The notes: generated from the sequence alone by a model not told the origin. DNA of 64,000 nt from Dermatemys mawii (GCA_007922305.1 ML677335.1:22167904-22231903), one strand, 5' to 3'. Shown: positions 24,961-35,730, numbered from the stretch's first letter. Numbers and translations are program-made.

Positions 24961-25270
24961 TCCCAGTCCATAATACCCAGACAATGTGAGACAGGATACC
25001 ATTAAAATATTTTTCAAGAGGTGTTTTGAAATATAGTTCTGAATCTTGTGTAGAAATTTTAAAGGCTTCATCGCGGATAAAGAACTTTATTTTGAGTCTG
25101 GGAAATGTATTTGCCTTTTCAGCGGTGTGGTATTATTTTGTGCTCTCTTAGAGCTATAGTATGGGCTTTTAAACATTTGGTGCTAGAAATTGAGCCTGAA
25201 GTAGAAATAATTATAAAATAATCTGTCGTATAGTTACCCATCAAATCTTTTTTTGTTACCTTTTCAATAG

Positions 25271-25407
25271 GATCGTGGAGTCAATAGCAGTCTGTTCCAG
25301 AACCCAGCAAAGCTCCATCTTACTATTGGGACACTAGTGCTCCTGAATGAGCAGGAGATCCAGAAGGCATGTGAACTCCTGCGGAGAAGTAAAGAGGACT
25401 TTACTGA
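25271..25407 (+). CDS. ASCC1: ASCC1 coding exon 5 (first 2H motif)
   Basis: Encodes SLFQNPAKLHLTIGTLVLLN and EQEIQKACELLRRSKEDFT. HLTIG (H178) is the first H-x-T motif of the 2H phosphoesterase fold, as in human KKLHLTIGMLVLL. Acceptor TTTTCAATAG, donor GTAAGT (strong), ends in phase 2 (GA). Confidence 0.96.
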
Positions 25408-25510
25408 GTAAGTGAAATCAAGGCATGATGGAGGCAGGAGGAGGGGACTGGTCACTGAGTGCAGATATATGGAGAACCAAACTAGTTTTAGAACACGAGT
25501 AACTAATGCA

Positions 25511-25550
25511 GGAAAAACAACAAAGAGTCTTGTAGCACCTTATAGACTAA
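25511..25550 (-). mobile_element. Penelope-like terminal-repeat fragment
   Basis: AACAACAAAGAGTCTTG followed by TAGCACCTTATAGACTAA is the reverse complement of the terminal tail seen in the Penelope-like copies at 7645-7785 and 21248-22319 (GTTAGTCT-TAAGGTGCCACA). It stops abruptly at a TAA where the next MITE begins. Confidence 0.6.
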
Positions 25551-25660
25551 GAGTATGTCTTCACTACCCACCGGATTGGCGGGTAGTGATCGATCTATCG
25601 GGGATCGATTTATCGTGTCTGGTTTAGACGCGAGAAATTGATCCCCAAAGGTGCTCCCCC
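25551..25660 (+). mobile_element. Truncated Harbinger-like MITE nested at a TAA
   Basis: Begins right after TAA (25548-25550) with GAGTATGTCTTCACTACCC, then GGCGGGTAGTGATCGATC, TCGATTTATCGTGTC and GACGCGAGAAATTGATCC. This is the same family as 19746-20040. It loses similarity near 25660, so the right half and its TSD are missing. Confidence 0.6.
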
Positions 25661-26895
25661 ATGCTTCCTCATGCACAGCTGGTTTCTGACATGAACCATC
25701 TGTGGGAATCACACATGGCTAAAATTCTCATTACTGCTTTAAAATAAAGACTTCAGTCTTTTACAGCATTATACAGAAATAAAAGTTAAACATGATTAAA
25801 CACCCATGAAAGTTTCAGCATTTGTCTTGTCAGTGAAGGGTTCTGCCTTTGTTATGAAGGCTGCCATCTTCCTTGCGAACGGAGAGTTTCTATCAGAGTT
25901 TTTCTCATAGATTGTCATGGGAAAGAACACTGTCATCTGAATATTTTAATTCCTTAAGTTACTTTCCATATCCCCAAAATTAAATATACGTTGATAGTTT
26001 TGTTTTTAATTCATTTTTGTTTATTTACATATATATGCAGATGATGGATTTGTACACTACATGAAAATAAACAATACCCTCACACATTTTTTTAGAATGA
26101 GTGCTCCTCAGAAGTGTTTTCCCTTTACCTGTGTATGCATCCACTCCTTCTCCTTCTTCCCTAACTTTTGGAATGGGGTGTGGTGTACTGGAAGAGAGAG
26201 GCTTACTTCCCAGAATGTTTCTCTCTATTCTAGTTCGGAAGTTTTGCTGAAGATCACAAAGGCGGTTTTGCTAGCAGGTGCACTGAAGATAAGCTTAACA
26301 AGATTAGTACAAAGTCATACGTGCATCTTGTTAGTTTCTTTATATTCTCCCTGCTTGGGACACTCCCTTTATTTTCCAGGAGGCTTTCCAATGGAGAGAC
26401 TGGAGCTTACCAACAGAGAAATCATACTCCGCCTCTCTCAGCACTTTTCTGGTTTTGTGAAGGTAGATGGGGGCAGGCAGAGGGCGTGTACATATGTACC
26501 CATAAAGAAAGGGGATACACTTCATAGGAACATAAATGCTTGGGAATACAAATTATATACTGTCCGCCTGTGATGTAACTAAAGACGGTTTCAAATAGAA
26601 ATGATATTTACTTTCAATATTTTTAAATGCATGTTGAAAGTACTTAAAAACTACATTCAATGTCAAGTGCTTTTCCCACTGAAAATCCTTCACAGTTACT
26701 CTCTTCACAGGGAAGAGAGCAGCCTTTGTGAAACAAGTCAGCTTAATTATTTTTATTGTAAAATTTCTAAAAAGCCAGTTCCTCTCTGTTTTGGGTTTTT
26801 ATTTGTATAGGTCATCAATGCTGAAAAATTACTTAGTGTACAGTTTAGAGCAAGTGATGAGTAAGTAAAGGGCCGACTGAAATGTTCTTGTAGTA

Positions 26896-27700
26896 CAGTG
26901 GTTGACTGGTCGATCCTGGGGACTCCCCCCTTTGATTGCAATCTCCAGTGGTGTACAGGTCTGCTTCTGCTAAGGCAGGCTTCCTGCCTTCCACAACCCT
27001 AGGAGGGCAGGGGTCTCTGTGAGCTGCTCCTTCCTGCCAGTACTACCCCTACAGCTACCATTGGCTGGGAACAGGGAACTATGGCCAATGGGAGCTTTGG
27101 GGGCGGTGCCTGCAGAGAGGGGCAGAAACAGAGTGATGTGCCCCCCTCACTTCCTCCCAGGGGCTGCAGAGGTGTATTGGCCCCTTCCAGGAGCAGCATG
27201 GGGCATGGCAGGGAGGGATCCTGCCTTAGCCTTGCTGTGCTGCTGAACGAGAGCTGCCCGCAGTAAGTGCTGCCCTCGGGAGGCCGCAACCTGGGCCCTA
27301 GCCCTGAGCCCTCTCCCAGAGCCAGCACCTCAGACCCCCTCCTGCAGCCCAAGCCCCTTCCCCCGACCTGACCCCTCTCTGAGCCAGCACTCCATACCCC
27401 ACTCCTGCCTCAGCCCTGACCCCTCTCCCAGAGCCAGCACCCCACATCCTCTCCTGCACTCCAGCCTCTTGTCCCAGGCTCAGCCCCACGCCTCCTCTTG
27501 GCCCAAGCCAGAGACTGCACCCCTTCCTGAACCTCTGCCCCAGCTCAGTGAGGGTGGGGGCGAGCGAGCGATGGATGGGGGGGATGGAGTAGGAAATGCT
27601 TTGGGGAAGAGGCAGGGTCTTGGGGAAGAGGCAGGATAGGTTCTGGGTTGCCCTTAAGTTCAAAAAGTGATCTTGGGCATAAAAAAGTTGGAGACCACTA
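26896..27700. mobile_element. hAT-type element, 805 bp, perfect TSD
   Basis: Flanked by a perfect 8-bp duplication ttgtagta (26888-26895, 27701-27708). Ends CAGTGGTTGACTGG and GGAGACCACTA. The interior has a C-rich minisatellite-like section (CCCTCTCCCAGAGCCAGCAC units, about 27300-27480), which creates long spurious open frames on the opposite strand. No transposase remains. Confidence 0.85.
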
Positions 27701-29356
27701 TTGTAGTAGTTCTTGACATGGTAAGATGAAATCAGTTGCTGCTTTTCACACAGTAAATATTGTTTTAAAATACAAAATACCCTTCCTCTAAACATACCTT
27801 TAAAGATATGCAAAATTGTTTCTTAAAGTTCTGTTTGACATTCACCCTGTAGAGAGGACCAGCCACAAAGTCTACACAAGGCTTAAGTTCCCTTCAGGGT
27901 TCAGGCTCTTTTAACTATAGCAAAGGCTAATAAGAAAGGATCTGAAAAGTTAGTCCTTTATATAGCACCCTTTAAGAGAACCCAAGTAATTAGAATATGG
28001 GTGAATAGGTATTTTGGGGTACATTGTAAAGCCAGATGGTTTGAAATGGCTAAAAACATAATGTTCTCTGAAGGGGAATTTCCATATTTGGATATAAGAA
28101 TTCTTTAGTAGACTTGAATATATACTAATCCTTATCTAATAGTGAAGAGGGTCACTTCCTTTATATATTTTCTCTATTTTTGGTTGTTTCCACTGTATGA
28201 ATTCTCAACACATGAACAGTATAAATAAAAGGATACCATTTTTGTTTAAATATCTAATACACTTTTAATCCCCAAAAAGTCCCAAATTCAGTCACTAAAG
28301 GAAAGAATTTTATAGGTTTATTGCAAGCAAGGTCCTTTCTGTTTTCTTAATACAGAAAATATTTATAGCTGTTTCTGACACACAGTTTCAAAGTGGGGCC
28401 TTAATATTTTGAGGGAATTGATGATGATTATTCTTAAATAGGCATTTTTGTGAATCTTATGGGGACTATATAATGGCATCAGGCCATATGCAAAACTTCA
28501 CAGACAGAACTCTTAAGTTGGGGGGTTGATGATAGAGTACGGGTTAGTCTGTTTGATCTCTCTTAATTATAACATCAGATATCCAGGTACAATATAGGTC
28601 TCCATTTCAGCTCACCAATGGCATTTTCATGTTCCGAGGATTCTGAATGCTTTGTAAACTTTTCCTCTGAGTCTGTTAGCATGCAAGCAAATGGAGCCAC
28701 CGTTCTGCACTGAGCAATAATCTACTCATAGCTAATGACACTTTGGAGCCTGACTTGTTAGAAGAGAGAATGTTAGCGAGGGCCTGTTAGCTCCTACTCT
28801 CTCCAAAATACTTCAAGGCATCCTTGGAATGACAGCAGGTTTAGTAACGAAGCACCTCCCATTTTATTACTGGATCGAATATAATGGGATGTAAATCCAA
28901 GACCTGTTGATGCTTTAGTCCATCACTTTCTGTCCCAGAAGTGAGTGCATGGCAACTGAGCCATGCTGAATTGTTGTCATGAAAGAGGAAGTCCATGCAT
29001 GGGTGTTGCAGAGTCAGAGGGCAAGGCTTTCATTCTGGATACAGCAGGCATAGCTATGAAAGAAACTGGCTGCTCACCAGCTCTGGCTAGGTTCTGGAAT
29101 GAAAGTTGGATGTTATGTTCTTGGAACTGCTGCGTTCCTCTCAGCATAATGATGAGGGAAACTGTATTAGTGGTTTGACTCTGGATAGCATTTTTACAAG
29201 CATTGCTGCTGGACTTCTGTAGTAGTTGTGGAAGCTGCTAGTAAACTTGAATGAGAGTAAATATAGCTTAAACAGTAAAGCATGCATTCACCTACTTCTG
29301 TATTCAAAAACAGATACTTTTTTAAAAAATATCTTGGAACTTTTTGTGTTTTTTAG

Positions 29357-29476
29357 CAGAATTGTTGGAGGCAAATACCTGACCGTGGAGGTAGCAGGGA
29401 TAGAATACATGAATGATGACCCTGCCATGATGGATGTTCTTTATGCAAAAGTTCACATGAAGGATGGATCAGAGAA
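29357..29476 (+). CDS. ASCC1: ASCC1 coding exon 6
   Basis: Encodes GGKYLTVEVAGIEYMNDDPA and VLYAKVHMKDGSE, close to human VEMAGIEYMNDDPGMVDVLYAKVHMKDGS in two blocks. The acceptor is tandem, TAG|CAG|, so the exon can start at 29357 or 29360. The first option gives the same length as human across the junction (F-T-D-R-I-V-G-G-K against F-I-N-D-I-S-G-G-K); the second drops one residue. Donor GTGAGT; ends in phase 2. Confidence 0.94.
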
Positions 29477-32335
29477 GTGAGTTCCCTGTGCTTTCCCGCT
29501 TTCATTCCACAGAGGTATGCAGACAGTACCTCAGAAGGTGGTAACACAAGCAAACTTATTGTTCTCTGAGCTGATGGTCAGTGCTGGAGAGCATCATGCT
29601 GGCAATCCAGAAGATGAGGTGGCACTGCTTTCTAGCCCAGTGGAGTTAAAGCTGTGATGTGTCTGGTCTTTAGATTGATTGTTGGTAGTGTTGCAGACAG
29701 ATGTCTGTCTTTTTTTTTTCTTAGCAGTTGTAATAGTTCAGGGGTGGGTAAACTTTTTGGCCCGAGAGCCGCATCGAGGTTCAAAATTGTATGGAGGGCC
29801 GGGTAGGGACGCTGTGCCTCCCCAAACAGCCTAGCCCCATGCCCTATCTTACCCCGTGTCTTCCTGCCCCCGACTCTCCCCCTCAGAATCCCTGACCCAT
29901 CCAACCCCCACCCCTGCACCTTGTCCCCTGACTGCCCCCTTCAGAGATCCCCCTGCCCCTAATCACCCTCCAGGACACCACTCCCTATCCAACCCCCCTA
30001 TCCCCTGACTGCCCTGATCCCTAGCCACACCTCTGCCCCCTGACAGGCCCGCTGGGACTCCCACTCCTATCCAACCCCCTGCCCTCCATCCCCTGACAGC
30101 ACTCCAAGACCCTCTGGCCCTTATCCAACGCCCCATCCCCCTTACCACACTGCTCAGAACAATGTGTCTGGTCTGGAGCCAGACACGCTGCCGCGCTGAT
30201 CCGATGGAGCTTGCAGCTCCGCCCCCCAGAGTGCTGCTCGTCTGGTGCGCTGAGGCTGCAGAGGGGCGGGGTGGGAGAGGAACCGTGGGGGAGGGGGAGA
30301 AGCTAGCCTCCCCAGTGGGAGCTCGGGAGGACGGACAGCATTAGCCCGTGAGCCGGAGTTTGCCCTCCCCAGTAATAGTTGAATAATGGAGTAAAGCAAG
30401 GCTGAGCTCATGCTCCCCTGTGCTGGGTAAGGGAAACTATGATAAGCTGGGTAGAGATGGTGCTCATGGGATGGCACTGGGAGGAGAGGACATAGGAAGC
30501 CTGACTTATCAGTAGAAATTAGCTGTTTTGGAGGAAGCCAGGCAGCTAGCCCTGAGGGAAAGGAACGAGCTGGCCTTTTTCAGTGGCACTAGACTTTCTC
30601 ACACACCCCTTCTCCTTCAGATTTGAAGTCTGTTCAGCAGATAGAAAAGGAAGGGAAGACATTTATTTTCATGGAAGATCCCTGAAAATTGCCCACACTT
30701 GCTTTTTCATCCTGAGACTTCAAAGGATGTTTTGTTGGCCAGTTGACCTCTATGAACTATCCAAATTCTTCAATTTTGCTCTGATTAGAGAGACTGCTGT
30801 TGAATAATGCCAATTGCCTCTTGTCCACTCAGAGGTGGTAATGCTGATTCACTGGTACTACTCTTTGCCCAGAGAAATGAGAAATATGTGGCAGTACAGA
30901 GTACTGTTTCTCAGCTACACGGCTAGTGCTGGAAGAGGGATTTAATGAGGATAAGGGTATCCACATCAGTTGCTGTGCCAAATCAAAACCTCGGTTAAAA
31001 TTTGGTATCTTGCTTCTCACAATAGCCAGTAAGTGAACCGTAGAGGAAAGTTTACCTTCCTATTTCCTCTCATTCCACGTAAGGCATCTAGCTAACTGTA
31101 CTGTGCTGTGTGTGGAAATGTCAAGAGTGGAGTTCCTGCCTGATCTTTGCATGTTCTTGATCAGCTTATGCTATAAAGCAGATCTGATTTCCCTATCTTA
31201 GCTTGCATAACTATAGGTGGTATTAGATACTGCATATACTGTATGCTGAATCAGCCTAAGAGAGATCATGCTCTGATGCTTCCCACATGGCAAAAACTTG
31301 CATTATAATTCACTCTAATTTGTTATATTTCCTTGATTAACTTTATAACATAATAAAGCACCAGTTTTACTTGAGCTATTCCCTGTTAATTTGTTTTAGT
31401 ATCGTCTGTAATGATATTCATTTAATCTTTGTCACTGCTAATTTTAAAAATCACTGATGTAAAGCCAGAAAGTAAGTGACTAAAATCTATGACAATCAGT
31501 TTGAGAGTGTTGAAATTATTATATGATCAGTGCAAACCTATAAGAGGAAGCACAAAGCCAGTAAGTAGGCTGTATAGTTAACTTCTGAGGGCTCAACAAG
31601 TGATATTTGACGTTGATCCTTATACTGTTCTATGTCCGATTGGAATTGAGAGACCCAGGTTGTGGCATCTTGTGGTGAAATGGGAAACTCGGGTGAATTG
31701 TGTTCATGGACAGGCTGTAAACAGTTCAATGTAATATGCCGATATCTTGTTTTAATGTATAGGAATTTTGGATTGTATTGAATACTCACTGCCTGTAGTG
31801 TGGTGAGGCATTATTTATGTGGTGAAAAATCTGAAGATACTTAGATACATTCTTCAAGTTCCAATATAATCTACCACATCAAAATATCAAATCAATATAA
31901 TCTACCACTTCAAATGTCCTGTTATGCTAATATCCTCTGTTACGAAAATTTCATTAAAAGAAGTTGTTATCCAGGAGCCTTTGCAAACAGTCAGAACTTT
32001 TATATTTGTTTACTTATTTGCATGAGCTCTCCTTTCCCCTTGTCCACTCAGACATTACCAAAAAATAAACAACAAACCATCCCGTCTCTAAGTACAAAAG
32101 CAACTGAGTAAACACACAAACAAGAAGACAGTGTTGCCTGGCATGATTTTGACTTGTCTGTTATCTTTCCAATAGAGTTTAACTCAGTTTTTCCCTCTTC
32201 ACATCTTGAAACTTCATTTTACACACACACTACCCTTTTCTGGACAAAAGAGTAAAAGAGCAAAAACATTTTTTTTTCTTTTGGCTTTGTAATGTCCTAT
32301 TTCTTCTCTTCCCCCTTTACCCACCACCTTCCTAG
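29477..32335 (+). other. ASCC1: ASCC1 intron 7 contents
   Basis: 2.9-kb intron containing one bounded hAT element (29739-30372). The remaining 2 kb (30381-32335) shows no recognisable element. Confidence 0.6.
29739..30372. mobile_element. hAT-type element, 634 bp, perfect TSD
   Basis: Flanked by a perfect 8-bp duplication taatagtt (29731-29738, 30373-30380). Ends CAGGGGTGGGTAAAC and GTTTGCCCTCCCCAG. The interior is C-rich (repeated CCCTGACTGCCCC-like units). No transposase frame. Confidence 0.92.
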
Positions 32336-32460
32336 ATTGCAGCTAATAGCTGATAGACTCATGGATCAGTTTGTGGCCTCTGGGCTGATGATGAAGGAGT
32401 GGGATAGGGTGAAACTCCATGCTACCATCATGAACACTCTCTTCAGGAAGGACCCAGATG
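32336..32460 (+). CDS. ASCC1: ASCC1 coding exon 7 (second 2H motif)
   Basis: Encodes LQLIADRLMDQFVASGLMMK and KLHATIMNTLFRKDPD. HATIMNT (H276) is the second 2H-phosphoesterase motif, human KLHATVMNTLFRKDPN. Acceptor CACCTTCCTAG, donor GTGAGT, ends in phase 1. Confidence 0.96.
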
Positions 32461-32671
32461 GTGAGTATCTTTAGAACCCTCCTGGAAAATCTGAACGACA
32501 CTGAACAGGAAGTGCTGTGTTCCCTGGTATTGTGTGTCTAGGTATTGCTGCTGTTCTCTTCATAGCATTCCTTGGCTCTGGGCCAAAAGATAATTGGTTC
32601 AAGTCCTACACAAGTACACTCATATATACCACTGTTGCATTTAAGTGCATTAATAGCAACTGTGGTGCATT

Positions 32672-32790
32672 GCACTGCTCTACAGCCAAAATGCTTCTGA
32701 AATAAATGTAGTCAAACTTTACTAATTCTGGGTCACGGAGAACGAAAATGATGCTTAAAATTGTTGATTGGCTCTAGTTTTCAAGATATG
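32672..32790 (+). repeat. Left inverted repeat of the intron-8 transposon
   Basis: It pairs imperfectly with 35097-35223. The best block is 32766-32790. Divergence and small gaps indicate age or naturally degenerate termini. Confidence 0.65.
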
Positions 32791-33182
32791 CTATTGGGTC
32801 AGTATATATGACCCTTGACATGGGAATGGAGGAGGATAAGTGAGTTATAAAAGGAAGGGATCTCAATTTAAACCAGAAATGACTAAAATACATCTTTGAC
32901 TGGATCTATGAATAAATCTGTGACTGGGTTTGGACAGCACTTGCTTTTTAGGCAAAACAATGAATGATGCAATCTGAAGCTGGTATTGCGTCATACATGA
33001 TATGAATTGCATCGTGTTATTCCTAGAAGTCATGGATGATGCAATCATAACGAAGCTTACATCACTCTGCTGAACAAATTGCCCTATATCAGCTCTAGAA
33101 ATCATACAGTGTCGTGCTCTCTTATTTGTCAGTGTTTGATTTTGCAAAGGGACACGTTTCTGTTTAGCCAAAGTGAGCAGAG

Positions 33183-34883
33183 ATGCCTCGTACTAGTGTG
33201 AACAGTGCAGATAACTTCTGCTATGTTTGTGGTGAAGTGACTTTTGCATCACAAAAGCGCAGTATAACCCCTATGGTTAAGAAAGCCTGTCACCTTTATT
33301 TTGGCTGCAAAATTGGAGATCAGGACAAGAGGTGGGCCCCACACATATGCTGCAACACTTGTGCAACAAATCTTCGCCAGTGGTTGAACAGGAAAAGGAA
33401 ATCTATGCCTTTTGCAGTGCCAATGATTTGGAGAGAGCCAACAGATCATACCAGCAATTGTTACTTCTGCATGGTGCCTCCAGTTGGGAAAGGTGTGTTA
33501 AAGAAGAAAAAGTGGACTGTGCATTATCCAAATATTCCATCAGCTATACGCCCAATACCCCACGGAGGAGGACTGCCGGTTCCTGATGCACCAGAATCAT
33601 TCTCACTTGAGTCAGACGAGGAAGAGGAACAGGATGAAACTTCTGGTCCTGAACCATCAGTGTCACAGGACCCACATTTTCTCCCATCCTCCTCCTCTGA
33701 ACCACACCTCGTAACACAAGCTGAACTGAATGACCTTGTCAGGGATTTGGAACTACCCAAGAGTAAGGCAGAGCTGTTGAGCTCCAGACTACAGCAGTGG
33801 AATCTCCTGGCAGGTGATGTTAGGGTTTCCATGTTCCATGACCGTCAAAAGGATCTTGTCCCATTCTTCTTCATGGAAGGTGATCTTGTAGCCTGCAACA
33901 ACATCGATGGTGTGATGGCAGCCCTCGACATCGTTCACGATCCAGATGAGTGGAGACTCTTCGTTGATTCATCGAAGACGAGTCTTAAAGCTGTTTTGCT
34001 GCATAATGGCAATGTTTTGCCATCAATTCCGGTTGGTCATGCAGTCCATATGAAGGAAACCTATGACAACATGAAACAACTTTTGAGGTGCATAAACTAT
34101 GACCAACATCAGTGGCAGCTTTGTGGCGATTTGAAGGTTGTTGCTCTCTTGCTCGGTCTGCAGACTGGATACACAAAGTACTGCTGTTTTCTCTGCGAAT
34201 GGGATAGTCGTGCAAGAGATTCCCACTACATCAAGAAAGATTGGCCACTCCGACAGTCATTGGAGCCTGGGAGGAAAAGTGTTCAGCATCCACCACTTGT
34301 TGAATCAAGGAAGATTTTGTTACCACCCTTACACATCAAGCTGGCTCTGATGAAGAACTTTGTCAAGGCCATTGACAAAACACAAGAAGCTTTCAAGTAC
34401 CTCCGTGGAAAATTTCCAAGGTTAAGTGAAGCTAAGATAAAGGAAGGTGTCTTTGTTGGCCCTCAGATTCGTGAACTTCTTCGAGATGATGCATTTGACC
34501 ATGCACTGCGTGGCAAGGAAAAGACGGCACGGAAAGCCTTCCAGTCAGTGGCAATACATTTTCTCGGAAACAACAAGGCAGACAACTACAGGTTGTTAGT
34601 GGAAAACCTCCTCAAGGCATACAAAAGCCTTGGTTGCAACATGTCACTAAAGATACATTTTTTGCATTCTCATCTAGATTTTTTTCCACCGAACTGCGGA
34701 GCAGTGAGCGACAAGCATGGCGAGCGATTCCACCAGGACATTGCAACAATGGAGAAATGCTATCAGGGCAAATGGAGCCCATCAATGCTTGCAGACTATT
34801 GCTGGACAGTGACAAGAGATGCTCCATTTAATGAATACAAGAGACAAGCCAAGAAGCGCCGAGTAGACACTGAAAAGAACTAA
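33183..34883 (+). CDS. Transposase-like zinc-finger protein, 566 aa, intact
   Basis: Uninterrupted frame from ATG 33183 to TAA. Residues 13-60 hold C13-x2-C16 and C57-x2-C60 in a layout like ZAD or THAP-type DNA-binding fingers, then C93-x2-C96. An acidic, serine-rich linker covers about 140-175. The C-terminal 350 residues look like an RNase H-type catalytic core: LFVDSSK (D262), QLCGDLK (D316), a C335-x2-C338 pair (CFLCEWD), an H384-containing PPLHIKL, and DKHGERFHQD (E514), followed by MLADYCW and a basic tail. The D-D-E reading is my inference. From memory, similar uncharacterised proteins recur as multicopy ORFs in reptiles and invertebrates. It is not part of ASCC1. Confidence 0.75.
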   Translation: MPRTSVNSADNFCYVCGEVTFASQKRSITPMVKKACHLYFGCKIGDQDKRWAPHICCNTCATNLRQWLNRKRKSMPFAVPMIWREPTDHTSNCYFCMVPPVGKGVLKKKKWTVHYPNIPSAIRPIPHGGGLPVPDAPESFSLESDEEEEQDETSGPEPSVSQDPHFLPSSSSEPHLVTQAELNDLVRDLELPKSKAELLSSRLQQWNLLAGDVRVSMFHDRQKDLVPFFFMEGDLVACNNIDGVMAALDIVHDPDEWRLFVDSSKTSLKAVLLHNGNVLPSIPVGHAVHMKETYDNMKQLLRCINYDQHQWQLCGDLKVVALLLGLQTGYTKYCCFLCEWDSRARDSHYIKKDWPLRQSLEPGRKSVQHPPLVESRKILLPPLHIKLALMKNFVKAIDKTQEAFKYLRGKFPRLSEAKIKEGVFVGPQIRELLRDDAFDHALRGKEKTARKAFQSVAIHFLGNNKADNYRLLVENLLKAYKSLGCNMSLKIHFLHSHLDFFPPNCGAVSDKHGERFHQDIATMEKCYQGKWSPSMLADYCWTVTRDAPFNEYKRQAKKRRVDTEKN

Positions 34884-35096
34884 ACTATGTACATAATAGT
34901 TTTTTGCCTTTTTGTTTCATAATACATTTTATTTATATAACCCTTTTGCTGATTTTTAAAGTGCTACATAAACAGGACAGGTGAAATATTATCATGTAAA
35001 GCAACCATAAACACATGAAAAGACCTAGGTTTACAATTTATGATTAAAACTCTACTATCTACACAATATACATAGACATAAAATGTAAAAACTTAA

Positions 35097-35223
35097 ATAT
35101 CTTAGAAACAGTAGCCAATCAGTTGTTTTAATTGTCATATTTGAATTCAGCACATCAAAATACATAATAAATATCACATTTTATCTCTGAAGCAGACGAC
35201 TTCTAAAAAATTGTAGACCAGTG
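35097..35223 (-). repeat. Right inverted repeat of the intron-8 transposon
   Basis: Reverse complement similar to 32672-32790. It lies 213 bp after the stop codon of the 566-aa frame. Confidence 0.65.
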
Positions 35224-35589
35224 TTATTAGAGGTGTTGACCTTAGATGAGAAGTTAAATCATGGCCCTATATAATCATCTCTGGGGGAGAAGTTAAAGAT
35301 TCCATATGACTTTTGAAAATAGTTGGGTTGTTTTCATCAATATTCCCTTTCTTGTTAAATGAGCTTCTGCTGTCCAGGACTGAATAGGCACTCAGCAATA
35401 GCTCATAATGTCTGCTCTTTCTGCCAAAACAGTGTCTGCACTGGCAGGTTGTAACTTATTTCTTATCTATCTTATTACTTTATGAAACACTCTAAGATGG
35501 CTTGCCTATGGAAGATGTTATGTAGTAAAATCAGACCATAGGGGTGTCAGGTAGGCATTGAAAATTAGTGGAATTTTTTTGACAGTTTT

Positions 35590-35730
35590 GGCCTTAATCT
35601 TCCTGTGCCTGAGTTCACCAGCTGTAAAATGAGGATAGTAATATCACCTGTTCTCAGACAGGTGTTTTGATGATAAATTCATTAATGTTTGTGAAGCACT
35701 CAGATACTGTGGTAGAAGCACCATAGAAAT
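35590..35730 (+). repeat. MIR-like SINE fragment
   Basis: CTTCCTGTGCCTGAGTTCAC, AGCTGTAAAATGAGGATAGT and GATAAATTCATTAATGTTTG follow the order of the MIR core and tail. Old and diverged. Confidence 0.55.

Larger units (their letters stand above)
14291..25270 (+). other. ASCC1: ASCC1 intron 5 contents
   Basis: 11-kb intron. It holds a CR1/L3-type LINE relic (about 15750-16885), CT repeat (17319-17335), TG repeat (19323-19349), a TTA-target MITE (19746-20040), a hAT MITE (20552-20832), a Penelope-like element (21248-22319), MIR-like fragments near 20260-20350 and 22590-22715, a GC-rich repeat (about 24296-24752) and a pyrimidine-rich repeat (about 24770-24960). No host exon is visible. Confidence 0.6.
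25408..29356 (+). other. ASCC1: ASCC1 intron 6 contents
   Basis: 3.9-kb intron with a Penelope terminal fragment (25511-25550) interrupted by a MITE (25551-about 25660) and a hAT element (26896-27700). The segment 27840-29340 shows no recognisable element; it is AT-rich and non-coding as far as I can see. An open frame at 26061-26573 has no recognisable domain. Confidence 0.55.
32672..35223 (+). mobile_element. Near-complete DNA transposon with intact 566-codon ORF
   Basis: About 2.55 kb. The ends form an imperfect inverted repeat of roughly 120 bp: left arm 32672-32790, right arm 35097-35223. Matching blocks include CACTGCTCTACA against CACTGGTCTACA, GCTTCTGAAATAAATGT against GCTTCAGAGATAAAATGT, and GATTGGCTCTAGTTTTCAAGATAT against GATTGGCTACTGTTTCTAAGATAT. 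Four GATGCAAT/ATTGCRTC sites (32966, 32985, 33006, 33038) form two inverted pairs before the ORF. The element lies in the same orientation as ASCC1. I found no clear target duplication, so outer limits are approximate and the superfamily is unassigned. Confidence 0.75.

Noticed and set aside
26061..26573. 170-codon plus-strand frame in ASCC1 intron 6.
   Set aside because: No recognisable domain or relation to a known protein, no link to ASCC1 splice phases, and low-complexity hydrophobic stretches. Chance frame is the simplest reading.
27298..27813. 171-codon minus-strand frame.
   Set aside because: It mostly covers the C-rich interior of the 26896-27700 hAT element and crosses its boundary and TSD, so it cannot be one gene.
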